Shown: positions 7,837 to 17,069, counted from the first letter of the stretch. The stretch: DNA of 30,397 nucleotides from CBETVX01 sp965539935 (GCA_965539935.1 CBETVX010000035.1:1-30397); one strand, 5' to 3'. The notes: a model not told the origin generated them from the letters alone. Made by a program: numbers and translations.

Positions 7837-8526
7837 ATGAATGAATTAGATTCAAGAAGATTAGAACTGGAAAACTATAAGCCCTTAAGAGAAATAGTAT
7901 TTGAATACCTTAGGAACTCTATATTAGATGGGAGCTTAAAGCCTGGAGAAAGATTAATGGAGCTCCAACTTGCAGAAAAATTAGGGGTAAGCAGGACGCC
8001 CATAAGGGAAGCAATTAGGAAATTGGAGCTCGAAGGGTTAGTGGAAATGATACCTAGGAAGGGAGCCTATGTAGCCGATTTATCTATAAAGGATATTTTG
8101 GATGTTTTAGAGGTACGGACTAACTTGGAAGGACTGGCAACATACTTAGCCGCTGAGAGAATGAATGAAGAAGACATAGAAGAACTTAAAAGGATCTTAA
8201 AAAAATTTGAGGATTCTATAGGAAGTATGGATAAAGAAAAAATGATAGAGTTTGATGATATGTTTCATGATAAAATAATTAGGGGCTCTAGAAATAATAA
8301 ATTAATACAAATAGTTCAAAGTCTTCATGAACAATTACAGCGATTTAGGGTGATATATTTTAGTGAATATAAGGAATATAAACATTTGCTTAATTATCAT
8401 CAAGCCATATTAGATGCAATAATGAATAAAGAGCCAGAAAAAGCAAAGGAATATGCTGAAAATCACATAAGAAAACTAGAAAAATCTATAATAGATTGGA
8501 GAAATAAGAAAAAAACAGAGGAATAA
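7837..8526 (+). CDS. GntR family regulator, FCD (FadR) type
   Basis: A 229-residue cytoplasmic DNA-binding protein. Residues about 15-80 form the winged helix-turn-helix (LRNSILDGSLKPGERL, LAEKLGVSRTPIREAIRKLELEGLV, RKGAYVADLS). Residues about 90-220 are the all-helical FCD ligand domain, with the usual R in VRTNLEGLA, D/H in DDMFHDKI, and a late H in the LLNYHQAILDAI segment that would serve metal or carboxylate binding. It starts two bases after ispE with GGGAGG in front. The target genes and effector cannot be read from the sequence. Its stop codon lies in the stem of the terminator. Confidence 0.9.
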   Translation: MNELDSRRLELENYKPLREIVFEYLRNSILDGSLKPGERLMELQLAEKLGVSRTPIREAIRKLELEGLVEMIPRKGAYVADLSIKDILDVLEVRTNLEGLATYLAAERMNEEDIEELKRILKKFEDSIGSMDKEKMIEFDDMFHDKIIRGSRNNKLIQIVQSLHEQLQRFRVIYFSEYKEYKHLLNYHQAILDAIMNKEPEKAKEYAENHIRKLEKSIIDWRNKKKTEE

Positions 8527-8556
8527 TAAAATTATTCTCTGTTTTTATTTTTTTTG
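8511..8556 (+). terminator. terminator of ispE-gntR
   Basis: The stem 8511-8527 pairs with 8531-8546 with a one-base bulge and is followed by a second long T tract. It overlaps the end of the GntR gene. Confidence 0.85.
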
Positions 8557-8616
8557 TCCAATAAATAATATAGAGAGGATTATAAAGTAAGAGTTTTTTT
8601 TATGTATAGACTTATG

Positions 8617-8647
8617 GGAATTTGTAAACTCTAAAAAGAGAAATTCC
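8617..8647 (+). other. hairpin upstream of the small membrane protein gene
   Basis: GGAATTT (8617-8623) pairs with AAATTCC (8641-8647), and CTCT (8629-8632) with AGAG (8637-8640). It lies just before the ribosome site GGGAAG of the gene at 8666. Confidence 0.45.
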
Positions 8648-8665
8648 TTCAAGGGAAGTGAAAAA

Positions 8666-8872
8666 ATGGATACAATTCTAATAAAAATAAAGGACTTAGC
8701 AACAGTTTACTTATTTTTAACAATTACAGGAGTGGCGATGTTTAGTTTGTTTTTAGATTGCAAATCTCTAAAGAAAAAGAAACTGAAAAAAGAAGAAAAG
8801 ATATGTAAATATATGGGGTATGGATGGTTGATTATAGAATTGATTTTATTTGTAGCAACTAGGATGGAGTGA
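8666..8872 (+). CDS. small two-helix membrane protein, CLC_0170-like
   Basis: A 68-residue protein with two predicted membrane helices, about 9-28 (LATVYLFLTITGVAMFSLF) and 48-64 (YGWLIIELILFVATR). They are separated by a short, very basic cytoplasmic loop containing DCKSLKKKKLKKEEKICK. The layout recalls the short clostridial family annotated CLC_0170, in which a D-x-K-S/x-K loop sits between two helices; no function is established for it. GGGAAGTG precedes the ATG. It lies about 90 bp before the germination operon and might be expressed with it. Existence as a gene is likely, the family name is tentative. Confidence 0.65.
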   Translation: MDTILIKIKDLATVYLFLTITGVAMFSLFLDCKSLKKKKLKKEEKICKYMGYGWLIIELILFVATRME

Positions 8873-8900
8873 TAAAAGTAGTTTATGCCTAACAGTACTA
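8870..8900 (+). promoter_or_regulatory. possible sigma-G-type promoter of the ger operon
   Basis: TGATAA at 8870-8875 and AGTACTA at 8894-8900 have spacing close to that of forespore sigma-G promoters (TGAATA, CATACTA). The match is imperfect. Germination receptor operons are usually sigma-G dependent. Confidence 0.28.
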
Positions 8901-8964
8901 GAGAGATGTGTGAGATTTTTTACGATGTAGATAAGGACCGTTAACTGAACTTGGGAGGCTTGCT

Positions 8965-10554
8965 ATGAACTTTTATGAAGAGTTATTTGAATCCAATGAA
9001 AACTTAGATGGTAAAATAAAGATATCAAAAAAACTAGATGAAAATATAAGTAAAGTTAAAGAAATTTTAAAATACAGTGATGATGTTGTTTATAGAGAAT
9101 TTAGCTCAGGAGCAGAACAAGAGTTGAAATTCGCCACAATATATATAGAAGGTATAGCCGATAGGGACATGGTTCACGACTATGTTTTAAAGAATCTCAT
9201 GATTTTAGTTAGAATGAAGCCCCCTAATGTTACAACAATGAGGGAAAAGGTATATGAATTAATTAAAGACTCTGCAGTATCTATAACAGGTATACAGGAG
9301 ATCGATGACCTAAATAAAGCAATAGATAATATATTATCTGGAGAGACAGTACTATTTATAGATAAATGGGATAAAGTAATTGTACTTCCAACTAGGTCTT
9401 GGCCCAATAGGGGTGTGAGTGAACCTGATACAGAAGCGGTAATCAGAGGTTCTAGGGATGGTTTTGTAGAAACTTTAAGGTTTAATACTGCCTTAGTGAG
9501 AAGAAGAATTAGAGATCCTAATTTTAAAGTAAAACAAATGCAGGTTGGGAAAAGGTCTAAAACCGATATAGCAATCCTGTTCATAGATGAAATAGTTAAT
9601 AAAGATATATTAAAAAAAGTTGTGAATCGAATAAAAAATATCGATGTAGATAAGATATTGGAATCTGGTGATATAGAACAACTTATAGAGGATAATTATC
9701 GTTCTCCATTTCCTCAGGTTCTTGTTACTGAAAGACCTGAGAGGGTTGCTGCTGCCGTATATGAGGGGAGGATAGGGATTATAATAGATAATACTCCCTT
9801 TGCTATGATTATCCCTGTAACCTTTAATAGTATGCTACAAGTGGGAGAAGACTATAGTGAAAGATTTTTAATAGGAAATGCCGTAAGAATATTGAGATAT
9901 ATGGCAGTTTTTATATCCTTATTTCTACCTGCACTATATATAGCAATGACATCCTATCATCCAGGTATGATACCTACAGAGCTTGCCCTTTATATAGCTG
10001 GAACTAGAGATGGTGTACCCTTTCCAGCATTTATAGAAGCATTTGTCATGGAAATGGCCCTGGAACTTTTGAGGGAAGCCGGTATAAGACTACCGGGTCC
10101 TATAGGGGCTACTATAGGTATAGTTGGAGGGTTGGTCTTGGGTCAAGCTGCTGTAGACGCTGGGATAGTAAGCAATCTTATGGTTATAGTAGTTGCTATT
10201 ACTGCAATTGCAGGCTATACTACCCCAAGCTATAGTTTTGCTATTGCCTTTAGGTTGTTGAGATTTGTATATATGGCTTCTGCTGCAATATTTGGGCTAT
10301 ATGGAGTTATGCTTGCATTTTTAATAACACTGACCCATTTATGTAACTTAAAGAGCTTTGGAGTTCCCTATTTAGCTCCATTTAATATATATAATATTGG
10401 CTTGAAGAATTTCCAAGATACCTTTATAAGAATGCCCCTTCACAAAATGAGAAAAAGGCCTACTGCCATAGCCCGTAATGATAAAGATAGGATTGTAGAC
10501 CATGGACATGAAAGTAATCTAAAAAAAGGTGAGGATAAGCGTGGACAGAAATAA
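8965..10554 (+). CDS. gerAA: spore germination receptor subunit A (GerA/GerAA family)
   Basis: The 529-residue A subunit of a Ger nutrient receptor in the spore inner membrane. An N-terminal soluble part (about 1-290) carries family blocks such as REFSSGAEQELKFATIYIEG, DLNKAIDNILSGETVLFID and the TEPDTEAVIRGSRDGFVETLRFN-like stretch near 150-175 that ends in NTALVRRRIRDP. Then come several membrane helices (about 310-460) with the conserved TSYHPGMIPTEL and REAGIRLPGPIGATIGIVGGLVLGQAAV blocks. A charged tail follows. GGGAGG precedes the ATG. The end overlaps the next gene by 14 bases, showing translational coupling with the B subunit. The germinant is unknown. Strong family match. Confidence 0.94.
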   Translation: MNFYEELFESNENLDGKIKISKKLDENISKVKEILKYSDDVVYREFSSGAEQELKFATIYIEGIADRDMVHDYVLKNLMILVRMKPPNVTTMREKVYELIKDSAVSITGIQEIDDLNKAIDNILSGETVLFIDKWDKVIVLPTRSWPNRGVSEPDTEAVIRGSRDGFVETLRFNTALVRRRIRDPNFKVKQMQVGKRSKTDIAILFIDEIVNKDILKKVVNRIKNIDVDKILESGDIEQLIEDNYRSPFPQVLVTERPERVAAAVYEGRIGIIIDNTPFAMIIPVTFNSMLQVGEDYSERFLIGNAVRILRYMAVFISLFLPALYIAMTSYHPGMIPTELALYIAGTRDGVPFPAFIEAFVMEMALELLREAGIRLPGPIGATIGIVGGLVLGQAAVDAGIVSNLMVIVVAITAIAGYTTPSYSFAIAFRLLRFVYMASAAIFGLYGVMLAFLITLTHLCNLKSFGVPYLAPFNIYNIGLKNFQDTFIRMPLHKMRKRPTAIARNDKDRIVDHGHESNLKKGEDKRGQK

Positions 10555-11650
10555 TGACCAAATTACCAGTGAACAATTATATTCACTATTGGTGGGATTG
10601 ATAATAGGCATAGGGATTTTATCCCTTCCAAGGGCTTTAGCTGAAAAGGCAGGTTCAGATAGCTTAATAGTTCTAGTTTTAGGGAGTCTATTATTCATGG
10701 CTTTAGCCTTGATTATAGTAAAGCTTATCGAAAGGTTTCCACAAAGTACGATTATAGAAATGGGTAATTCATTATTGGTAAAACCAATTGGATATATTTT
10801 AGGTTTTGGATATTTTATATATACTTTGCTTCTTATTGCTTTGGAAGTTAGAGCTTTTGGAGAAATAACTAAAAGTTTCTTACTCCTATCCACCCCAATA
10901 GAAATTATTATGCTTACATTTCTTTTGGCAGCTGTATATGCAGTAAGAAGTGGTATAGAAACAGTAACTAGATTGGCAGTTATTATACTGCCTTTGTCCT
11001 TTATACCTACTTTATTGATAATACTAATAGCCCTACCCCAATGTGATTTTACATATTTTTTACCTGTTTTAAAAAAATCACCTAAAGAGCTATTAGAGGC
11101 AGTTAAAGAAGTGGGATTTAGTTTTTTGGGATTTGAATTCATTGTGTTTTTAAATTTTTTCGTTAAAGACTACAAAAATATTAAAAAAGTATCTTTATGG
11201 TCAATTGCAACCGTTGCATTTATATATTTTATTGTAGTAGCTATAACCATAGCAAGATTTGGGCTTAAAGAGACACAGACCCTTATATGGCCTGTTGTAA
11301 CGATATTTAAAACTATAGATATACCAGGAACGATTTTTGAAAATGTTGAATCGGTTATTATGACAACGTGGCTATTATCGATTTTTATGACAGTATGTAT
11401 TACCTATTTAGGAGCTACCTTTCTCTTAAGTAGGATAATCAAATCTAGGGAGCAAAACTATCTAGTTATGCCCCTATTACCTATCGTTTATACAATGACA
11501 TTGATACCAGAAAATATAGTACATACCTATGATTTCTTGTCAATCTATAGTGATGTCTTTGGGACAGTATTTGCTGGAGTTATTCCTATACTTCTTTTTG
11601 TAATTAGTATATTTAAGAAGAATAAAAAGGGGATAAAGAAAAATGTATAA
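10541..11650 (+). CDS. gerAB: spore germination receptor subunit B (GerAB/APC-type permease)
   Basis: The membrane subunit of the Ger receptor, about 369 residues with around ten hydrophobic helices, related to amino-acid permeases and thought to bind the germinant. It opens with DQITSEQLYSLLVGLIIG then ILSLPRALAEKAG, as usual for the family. I use the GTG at 10541 because AAGGTGAGGA (10526-10535) is correctly placed for it; a GTG at 10529 in the same frame lies within that ribosome site. It overlaps subunit A by 14 bases and subunit C by 8. Confidence 0.93.
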   Translation: MDRNNDQITSEQLYSLLVGLIIGIGILSLPRALAEKAGSDSLIVLVLGSLLFMALALIIVKLIERFPQSTIIEMGNSLLVKPIGYILGFGYFIYTLLLIALEVRAFGEITKSFLLLSTPIEIIMLTFLLAAVYAVRSGIETVTRLAVIILPLSFIPTLLIILIALPQCDFTYFLPVLKKSPKELLEAVKEVGFSFLGFEFIVFLNFFVKDYKNIKKVSLWSIATVAFIYFIVVAITIARFGLKETQTLIWPVVTIFKTIDIPGTIFENVESVIMTTWLLSIFMTVCITYLGATFLLSRIIKSREQNYLVMPLLPIVYTMTLIPENIVHTYDFLSIYSDVFGTVFAGVIPILLFVISIFKKNKKGIKKNV

Positions 11651-12806
11651 GGCATTTAAATTAGGTGTAATTTTTACAATGGTTAACATTATATTAATAG
11701 GTTGTTGGGATAATGTGGAGATAGATGAGAGGGCCTTCATAACTGGACTTGGATTTGACAAATATGAAGAAAATGATGACAATAAAGAAGGTAAAGATAA
11801 TGAAACAAAGGACTTGAAAAGATATATAATGACTGTTACATATCCAAATGTGGGAGTTATAGCTCAAAAAGAGGAGGGGGATCCGTCCTTTACTCTTAGT
11901 ACTACTGCATCCTCACCTTCAGATGCTAAGCAAGAGATAAATATAAGAAATAATAAAAATTTTTACCTAAATCACTGTAAAGTAATTATACTAGGACAAG
12001 AGTTTGCAAAGACTAAAGAATTAATGAAGGAAATATTGGATATGGTAGAGAGGAGTGTCTACATAAATAGAAAAGTTCACTTATTCATAACGGATGGCAA
12101 AGCTGAGAAAATAATTACAACTGACTCTGGAAGAAATATGGACACAGCTTTATATATAGAAGAACTGATGGAAAAGGAAAATCAGTCTCCAAGAATACCA
12201 GAGACATCCTTTGACTATATTATTATTAATCTAAATGAAAGTGGTGCAGCATTAGTTCCTAAAATAATTTATGATGAAGGGAAAATACGTGCTGGAGGTG
12301 CTGCAGTAGTTAAAGATTATGAACTTGTGGGATGGCTAGATGATAAGGATACCCGTGCTGTAAATTTACTCAGAGGTGGGATACGGAGGGCAGATTATAC
12401 AACGAAGGTAGAGGATATATATGTGGTAGTAGAGCAGATGAGTGCCAAAAGCAAATTAAAAGTATATGAAGATAAAGAAAGGGATATAGTTGTAGATTAT
12501 GATATTAGACTTGAAGGTGTAATTATTCAAAATTATAGTCAAATCACTAAAAATACCTTTGACACAAATCATATAGCAAAGGTTAATAGTGAAATAGAAA
12601 AAAAAATAAAGGAAGAGGCAACACAGGTTTTTGAGAAACTTCAAAAGGAATATAGAGTAGATATTTTTAAAATAGGAGAGTATTTGCGAAGACATGAACC
12701 CCAGGTTTGGGCAAGGGTTAAGGACAATTGGGAAGAAGTTTTTCAAGAAGCAAAATTAAATATTGATATAGATATGAATGTAAGAAGATTAGGTATTAAA
12801 AGCTAA
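11643..12806 (+). CDS. gerAC: spore germination receptor subunit C (GerAC lipoprotein)
   Basis: A 387-residue lipoprotein subunit of the Ger receptor. The signal peptide ends in the lipobox LIGC, with the lipidated cysteine at residue 21, followed by WDNVEIDERAFITGLGFD, the family's conserved start. Later features are the NHCKVIILGQEFA segment near 112, DMVERSVYINRKVHLFIT near 136 and a C-terminal helical part with EKLQKEYRVDIFKIGEYLRR. The ATG overlaps the gerAB stop by 8 bases. A poorly conserved linker (about 38-60) rich in N, D, E and K is typical of this subunit. Confidence 0.93.
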   Translation: MYKAFKLGVIFTMVNIILIGCWDNVEIDERAFITGLGFDKYEENDDNKEGKDNETKDLKRYIMTVTYPNVGVIAQKEEGDPSFTLSTTASSPSDAKQEINIRNNKNFYLNHCKVIILGQEFAKTKELMKEILDMVERSVYINRKVHLFITDGKAEKIITTDSGRNMDTALYIEELMEKENQSPRIPETSFDYIIINLNESGAALVPKIIYDEGKIRAGGAAVVKDYELVGWLDDKDTRAVNLLRGGIRRADYTTKVEDIYVVVEQMSAKSKLKVYEDKERDIVVDYDIRLEGVIIQNYSQITKNTFDTNHIAKVNSEIEKKIKEEATQVFEKLQKEYRVDIFKIGEYLRRHEPQVWARVKDNWEEVFQEAKLNIDIDMNVRRLGIKS

Positions 12807-12854
12807 TAAATGAAAAAAATACCTGAGCTAAATATTTACATAGTGGTTTAAAAA

Positions 12855-12908
12855 TTCCCCCATCTGTTAATACTTATTAGTGTAAACATATTATAGGAAA
12901 TGGGGGAA
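12855..12908 (+). promoter_or_regulatory. hairpin pairing the spoIIR ribosome site
   Basis: TTCCCCCAT (12855-12863) is the exact reverse complement of ATGGGGGAA (12900-12908), which contains the spoIIR Shine-Dalgarno sequence. The loop is 36 nt. A transcript starting inside the loop would lack the left arm. Confidence 0.5.
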
Positions 12909-12914
12909 CTTTTT

Positions 12915-13583
12915 ATGATACAAAAGAAAATTTATCTAATAGGCATAATTGTTTTTGCACTAATACCTACTTTATTAACAATTTTTATTTCAGATGTCTA
13001 TAAATTTAGAGAGAGTTATAAAAATGATTTAATAAGATTCCATGTTATTGCCAATAGTGATTCGCCTTCTGACCAAGCTTTAAAGCTTAAAGTAAGGGAT
13101 AAAGTAATAAAGGAGATGAGTAAAAAATTCGATACTAATGATATAGATGAAGCCAAGAAGATTATTATTGACAATATGGAAGAAATCGAGAATTTTGCCA
13201 GGGAAGAGATTGAGAAAGAAGGATATGATTATCCAGTAAGGGTAGCCCTAGAAGAAGCAAATTTTCCCACTAAAAATTATGGAAGTATTGCTCTTCCAGC
13301 CGGTAGATATGAAGCCCTTAGAGTAATCATTGGAAGTGGACAAGGTAAAAACTGGTGGTGCGTTTTGTTCCCGCCATTATGTTTTATAGATGTTAAATCT
13401 GGACTTACAGATCAAAGGACTAAGGAGGAATTGAAAGAAGTTTTAACAGAAGAGGAATACAATATGATAAATACAGCAGCCACATCGGAAGGACAATTAC
13501 CTATAAAACTTAAGTTTAAGGTAGTAGAAATATTAGAGGAATCTAAATGGAAATTAAGTAAAATAGTAGGACTTAAAAACTAA
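12915..13583 (+). CDS. spoIIR: stage II sporulation protein R
   Basis: SpoIIR is made in the forespore and secreted into the space between the membranes, where it triggers SpoIIGA to process pro-sigma-E in the mother cell. The 222-residue product has an N-terminal signal/anchor (about 5-25), then the family blocks IRFHVIANSDSPSDQALKLKVRD (near 41-63), NYGSIALPAGRYEALRVIIGSGQGKNWWCVLFPPLCF (near 121-157) and a mixed C-terminal part. GGGGGAA supports the ATG at 12915; the in-frame ATG at 12900 overlaps that ribosome site and is rejected. It follows the ger operon after about 100 bp without an obvious terminator between them. Confidence 0.94.
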   Translation: MIQKKIYLIGIIVFALIPTLLTIFISDVYKFRESYKNDLIRFHVIANSDSPSDQALKLKVRDKVIKEMSKKFDTNDIDEAKKIIIDNMEEIENFAREEIEKEGYDYPVRVALEEANFPTKNYGSIALPAGRYEALRVIIGSGQGKNWWCVLFPPLCFIDVKSGLTDQRTKEELKEVLTEEEYNMINTAATSEGQLPIKLKFKVVEILEESKWKLSKIVGLKN

Positions 13584-13598
13584 AAATATTAAATATAA

Positions 13599-13634
13599 AA
13601 AATGGATTTGGGTTAAACCCAAATCCATTTTTTA
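13599..13634 (+). terminator. terminator of spoIIR
   Basis: Long stem (about 13599-13613 with 13616-13630) and a T run. Confidence 0.9.
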
Positions 13635-13787
13635 TTACCTATGGATATATTGCAAAAATAGTGGGTATGAAAAAAGTAGCTAAAAAAATATTATATTTTT
13701 AAAAGGAAAATGAGAGATAGTATCAAACTATATAAATAATAAGTAGAAATTTGTCGATGACATAAATCGTTATTTGGGGAGGACTTA

Positions 13788-16178
13788 ATGGGTAAATTTA
13801 AAAGTATTCGAAATAAAATAATTGTTATAGGTTTAATCTCAACTATCTCATTGGCAGCCGTATTAATAAGTGTGTCCTATTATTTATCAGAAAAGGCCTT
13901 TACTGAAGTAATAAATGAAAAAGTATTAAATGATGTAAAAAATTATTCAAGTTTTTTAGGAAATTGGTTTGATGAAAGAATAAGAGAAATGGAGACATAT
14001 GGTCATAATCCCACAGTAAAAAGATTTCAGTGGGATGAGATAAAGACCTATCTTAAAAGGGAGATACAAAGAAAATCTGATATTTACTACTTTTTCTTTG
14101 TAGCCGACAGAGATGGGAATTATTACACTACATTAGACGATGGTACAGGAGATATTTCTGATAGAGAATACTTTTATAAAGTTATGCTTGGAGAGTCAGT
14201 TGTATCTAATCCTGTTATTTCTAAAACTACTGGAGAGAAAGTCTTTGTTATAGCGGTACCTATAAAAGATAACGACGAAAAAGTAATTGGACTTATAGGA
14301 GGAACAATAAAGTTTGAAAATCTCTATAAATTCATAGAGAATTTTAAGGTTAATGAAGATAATTCCTATTCATATATAGTAGATAAAGAGGGCTATATAA
14401 TAACCCATCCCGATAAAGACAAAATTCTAAACTTCAATGTAGTAGATAACCTGCATTTGATTGATAAAGATTATATTGAGAACTTCACTACAAATATAAA
14501 TAGGTTGGAGAAGGGGGTAATTAAATATACATTTGAAGAAGAAATTAACTATGGCTATTTCAATATTATACCCAATACTGACAAATGGAGAATAGTTACA
14601 AAAATACCTCGTGACTATTTAGTTAGATCTATTAGGGAAACCAGCCAAAATCTATTATTTGTAGGCATTATTTCTATAATCCTTTCTGTTTTCTTTAGTA
14701 TATATGGGGCTAGGACTATTTCAGAACCAATAGTTAAGCTTAAGGACATTATTATAGAAAATGCAAAGGGAAATATGAAAAAGGCAAATATTAATTCTAA
14801 TGATGAAATAGGTGTATTGGCAGGGGCTTTAAATCATATGATGGAGGTAATTAGTGAACTAACTTATTATGATCCTCTAACTAAGTTACCTACTCGCAAA
14901 TTATTTGATGAACAGCTAGATACTGCCATTGCCCATTGTATAAGAAATGGTGAGAGCCTTGGGGTTATGATAATAGGAATAGATAAATTCAAACACGTAA
15001 ACGATGCCTTTGGATTAAGTGCAGGAGATGAAGTGTTAAAAAAAGTATCTAAAAGAATTAGAGAAGGATTTAGACAAGAGGATGTATTCTGTAGAATAAC
15101 TGGTGATGAATTTGCTGTTTTCTTTCCTGAAATAAATAGGGAGAAGGATGTAGTAAGATATGCTGAGGATATTATTCAAAAGATAAATAAACCCTTTATT
15201 GTTAATGATGATGAAATCATAATAACTGCCAGTGCTGGCATTGCCTTTTATCCTAAGGATGGAGACTCAAGGGAAACCCTTATTAGAAATGCTAATATAG
15301 CCCTCCATAAAGTAAAGGGTAGTGGAGGAGGAAGCTACCAATTATTTAACTCCACCATGAAGGATGAACTTTTAGATCAGATAGAGATAGAGAAAATGCT
15401 CAGTCAGGCAATGGACAAGGAAGAATTTAAGCTCTATTATCAGCCCATTGTAGATATGGAAAGTCTTGAAATTGTAGGAATGGAAGCCCTTATTAGATGG
15501 GAACATCCTATTTTGGGAATGATATCTCCTGAGAAGTTTATTCCAATAGCCGAAGAAAATGGGCTAATAATTCCCTTGGGCAAGTGGGTATTAAAAACAG
15601 CCTGTAGCCAAAATAAAAAATGGCAAGATCAAGGACTAAAAAAGATCTTTGTATCGGTAAATATTTCCATAAGACAATTCCAAGATGAAAATTTTGTAAA
15701 TATGATAAGAGATATACTTGGAGAGACAAAACTTGATCCCCAGTATTTAGGTCTTGAGATTACTGAAAGTATAGCCATGGAAAATGAGGACTATACCATA
15801 AAGGTTTTGAAAAAACTAAAGGATATGGGTATAAAGGTGGCAATAGATGATTTTGGTACAGGGTATTCATCCATGGGATATTTGACTAAATTACCAATAG
15901 ATACCCTCAAGATTGATAAATCCTTTATATTTAATGCATATAAAAATAAAACAGACGCTTCTATAGCTTCTACCATAATTACTATGGGCCATAACCTTGA
16001 CCTCAAGGTTACTGCCGAAGGAGTTGAAAGGCCAGAACAATTAGAATATCTAAAAAATCAAAGATGTGATAGTCTTCAAGGATACTTATTCAGTAAACCG
16101 GTAGATAATATAGAATTTGAAAAAATTCTAAGGGGATCAGATAGTAAAGCCCTAGCACAAAAACAAGTATTAAGTTAA
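13788..16178 (+). CDS. dCache-HAMP-GGDEF-EAL protein, probable c-di-GMP phosphodiesterase
   Basis: A 796-residue membrane sensor. TM1 is about 10-31, an extracytoplasmic dCache-like sensing region about 35-280 (DISDREYFYKVMLGE, PVISKTTGEKVFVIAVPI), TM2 about 288-306, and HAMP about 308-358. The GGDEF domain (about 360-520) has the signature changed to TGDEF (438-442), while the RxxD inhibitory site is kept (R429-D432). The EAL domain (about 535-785) has every catalytic block visible: EAL 566-568, NISIRQF, LEITES, IDDFGTGYSS, LKIDKSF, TAEGVER and QGY. Degradation of c-di-GMP is therefore well supported, whereas synthesis is doubtful. It is monocistronic, with GGGGAGG before the ATG. The ligand is unknown. 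Confidence 0.9.
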   Translation: MGKFKSIRNKIIVIGLISTISLAAVLISVSYYLSEKAFTEVINEKVLNDVKNYSSFLGNWFDERIREMETYGHNPTVKRFQWDEIKTYLKREIQRKSDIYYFFFVADRDGNYYTTLDDGTGDISDREYFYKVMLGESVVSNPVISKTTGEKVFVIAVPIKDNDEKVIGLIGGTIKFENLYKFIENFKVNEDNSYSYIVDKEGYIITHPDKDKILNFNVVDNLHLIDKDYIENFTTNINRLEKGVIKYTFEEEINYGYFNIIPNTDKWRIVTKIPRDYLVRSIRETSQNLLFVGIISIILSVFFSIYGARTISEPIVKLKDIIIENAKGNMKKANINSNDEIGVLAGALNHMMEVISELTYYDPLTKLPTRKLFDEQLDTAIAHCIRNGESLGVMIIGIDKFKHVNDAFGLSAGDEVLKKVSKRIREGFRQEDVFCRITGDEFAVFFPEINREKDVVRYAEDIIQKINKPFIVNDDEIIITASAGIAFYPKDGDSRETLIRNANIALHKVKGSGGGSYQLFNSTMKDELLDQIEIEKMLSQAMDKEEFKLYYQPIVDMESLEIVGMEALIRWEHPILGMISPEKFIPIAEENGLIIPLGKWVLKTACSQNKKWQDQGLKKIFVSVNISIRQFQDENFVNMIRDILGETKLDPQYLGLEITESIAMENEDYTIKVLKKLKDMGIKVAIDDFGTGYSSMGYLTKLPIDTLKIDKSFIFNAYKNKTDASIASTIITMGHNLDLKVTAEGVERPEQLEYLKNQRCDSLQGYLFSKPVDNIEFEKILRGSDSKALAQKQVLS

Positions 16179-16231
16179 TAAGAATATATTGAATAAATGT
16201 AAATAAGTTTTAATCATAAATGAAGTTTTTG

Positions 16232-16265
16232 AAAGGATAGGAATTTAATTCTTATCCTTTTTTAT
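16232..16265 (+). terminator. terminator after the GGDEF-EAL gene
   Basis: Twelve-pair stem (16232-16243 with 16249-16260, one G-U), five-base loop, T run. Confidence 0.88.
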
Positions 16266-16338
16266 GTCCCCAAATTGTATAAAGCTATTAATAGATACAA
16301 AAAATAACTATAAGTAAAGCTGTAGAGGAGGTAAAAAC

Positions 16339-17052
16339 TTGAAAAAAATAACTACAGTTATAGTTATTATAATGATAGCTACTTTTTCCATTTCAATATT
16401 AACCATGGATGTTCTATTTAGTAAGGCTTTAGCCCAGGAAAGTCTTTACTGGGGAGCCAGTGGACAAAAAGTAAGGGAACTTCAAGATAAACTTAAAAGA
16501 TGGGGATATTATGACGGTCCCATAGATGGAGTATATGGGGGTGGAACCTTTACTGCAGTTAAGGAATTTCAGAGAAAAAATGGATTGGCTGTAGATGGTG
16601 TAGTTGGACGTCAAACGGCCGAGGCTCTGGGTATGGATATAGGAGGAACAAGTCAAGACAGTGGAAGACAATATACCCCAGGAAATAAAGGGGTATCTAG
16701 GGATGATGATATAAATCTATTGGCCAAGGCTATTACTGGAGAAGCCAGGGGAGAACCATACATAGGACAGGTTGCCGTAGGAGCAGTAATACTAAATAGA
16801 GTAAAGAGTCCTTCCTTTCCAAATACAATAGCAGGTGTAATATACCAGCCAGGGGCGTTTACCGCAGTATCCGATGGTCAAATAAATTTAGAACCTACAG
16901 AAAGCTGTATAAGAGCAGCCCGGGACTGTTTAAATGGATGGGATCCAACCTACGGTGCATTATACTATTGGAACCCAGCCACTGCCACTAGTAAATGGAT
17001 ATGGAGCCGTGAAGTAAGACTAAAAATTGGTAAGCATTGGTTTGGAAACTAG
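16339..17052 (+). CDS. sleB: spore cortex-lytic enzyme SleB
   Basis: SleB cleaves muramic-delta-lactam-containing cortex peptidoglycan during germination. The 237-residue protein has a signal peptide (about 1-32, ending ALA), a PG_binding_1 domain (about 36-97: WGASGQKVRELQDKL, WGYYDGPIDGVYGGGT) and a Hydrolase_2 catalytic domain from about 122. The catalytic glutamate is E135 in AITGEARGEP, and the family's QVAVGAVILNRV and YYWNPATATSKW blocks follow. The start is a TTG at 16339, six bases after GAGGAGGT. The ypeB gene follows after 17 bases, the usual two-gene operon. Confidence 0.95.
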   Translation: MKKITTVIVIIMIATFSISILTMDVLFSKALAQESLYWGASGQKVRELQDKLKRWGYYDGPIDGVYGGGTFTAVKEFQRKNGLAVDGVVGRQTAEALGMDIGGTSQDSGRQYTPGNKGVSRDDDINLLAKAITGEARGEPYIGQVAVGAVILNRVKSPSFPNTIAGVIYQPGAFTAVSDGQINLEPTESCIRAARDCLNGWDPTYGALYYWNPATATSKWIWSREVRLKIGKHWFGN

Positions 17053-17069
17053 AGAGGGGAGGATAAAAA

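Noticed and set aside
10519..11142. A 207-codon open frame on the minus strand opposite gerAB
   Set aside because: It lies fully inside a well-supported gene, has no ribosome site and no recognisable domain, and its composition is what an antisense reading of a hydrophobic gene gives.
12900..12914. Earlier spoIIR start at ATG 12900
   Set aside because: It overlaps the ribosome site GGGGGAA, which is spaced for the ATG at 12915.
13635..13787. c-di-GMP riboswitch before the GGDEF-EAL gene
   Set aside because: Only small local hairpins are visible; the conserved class I and II core elements are absent.
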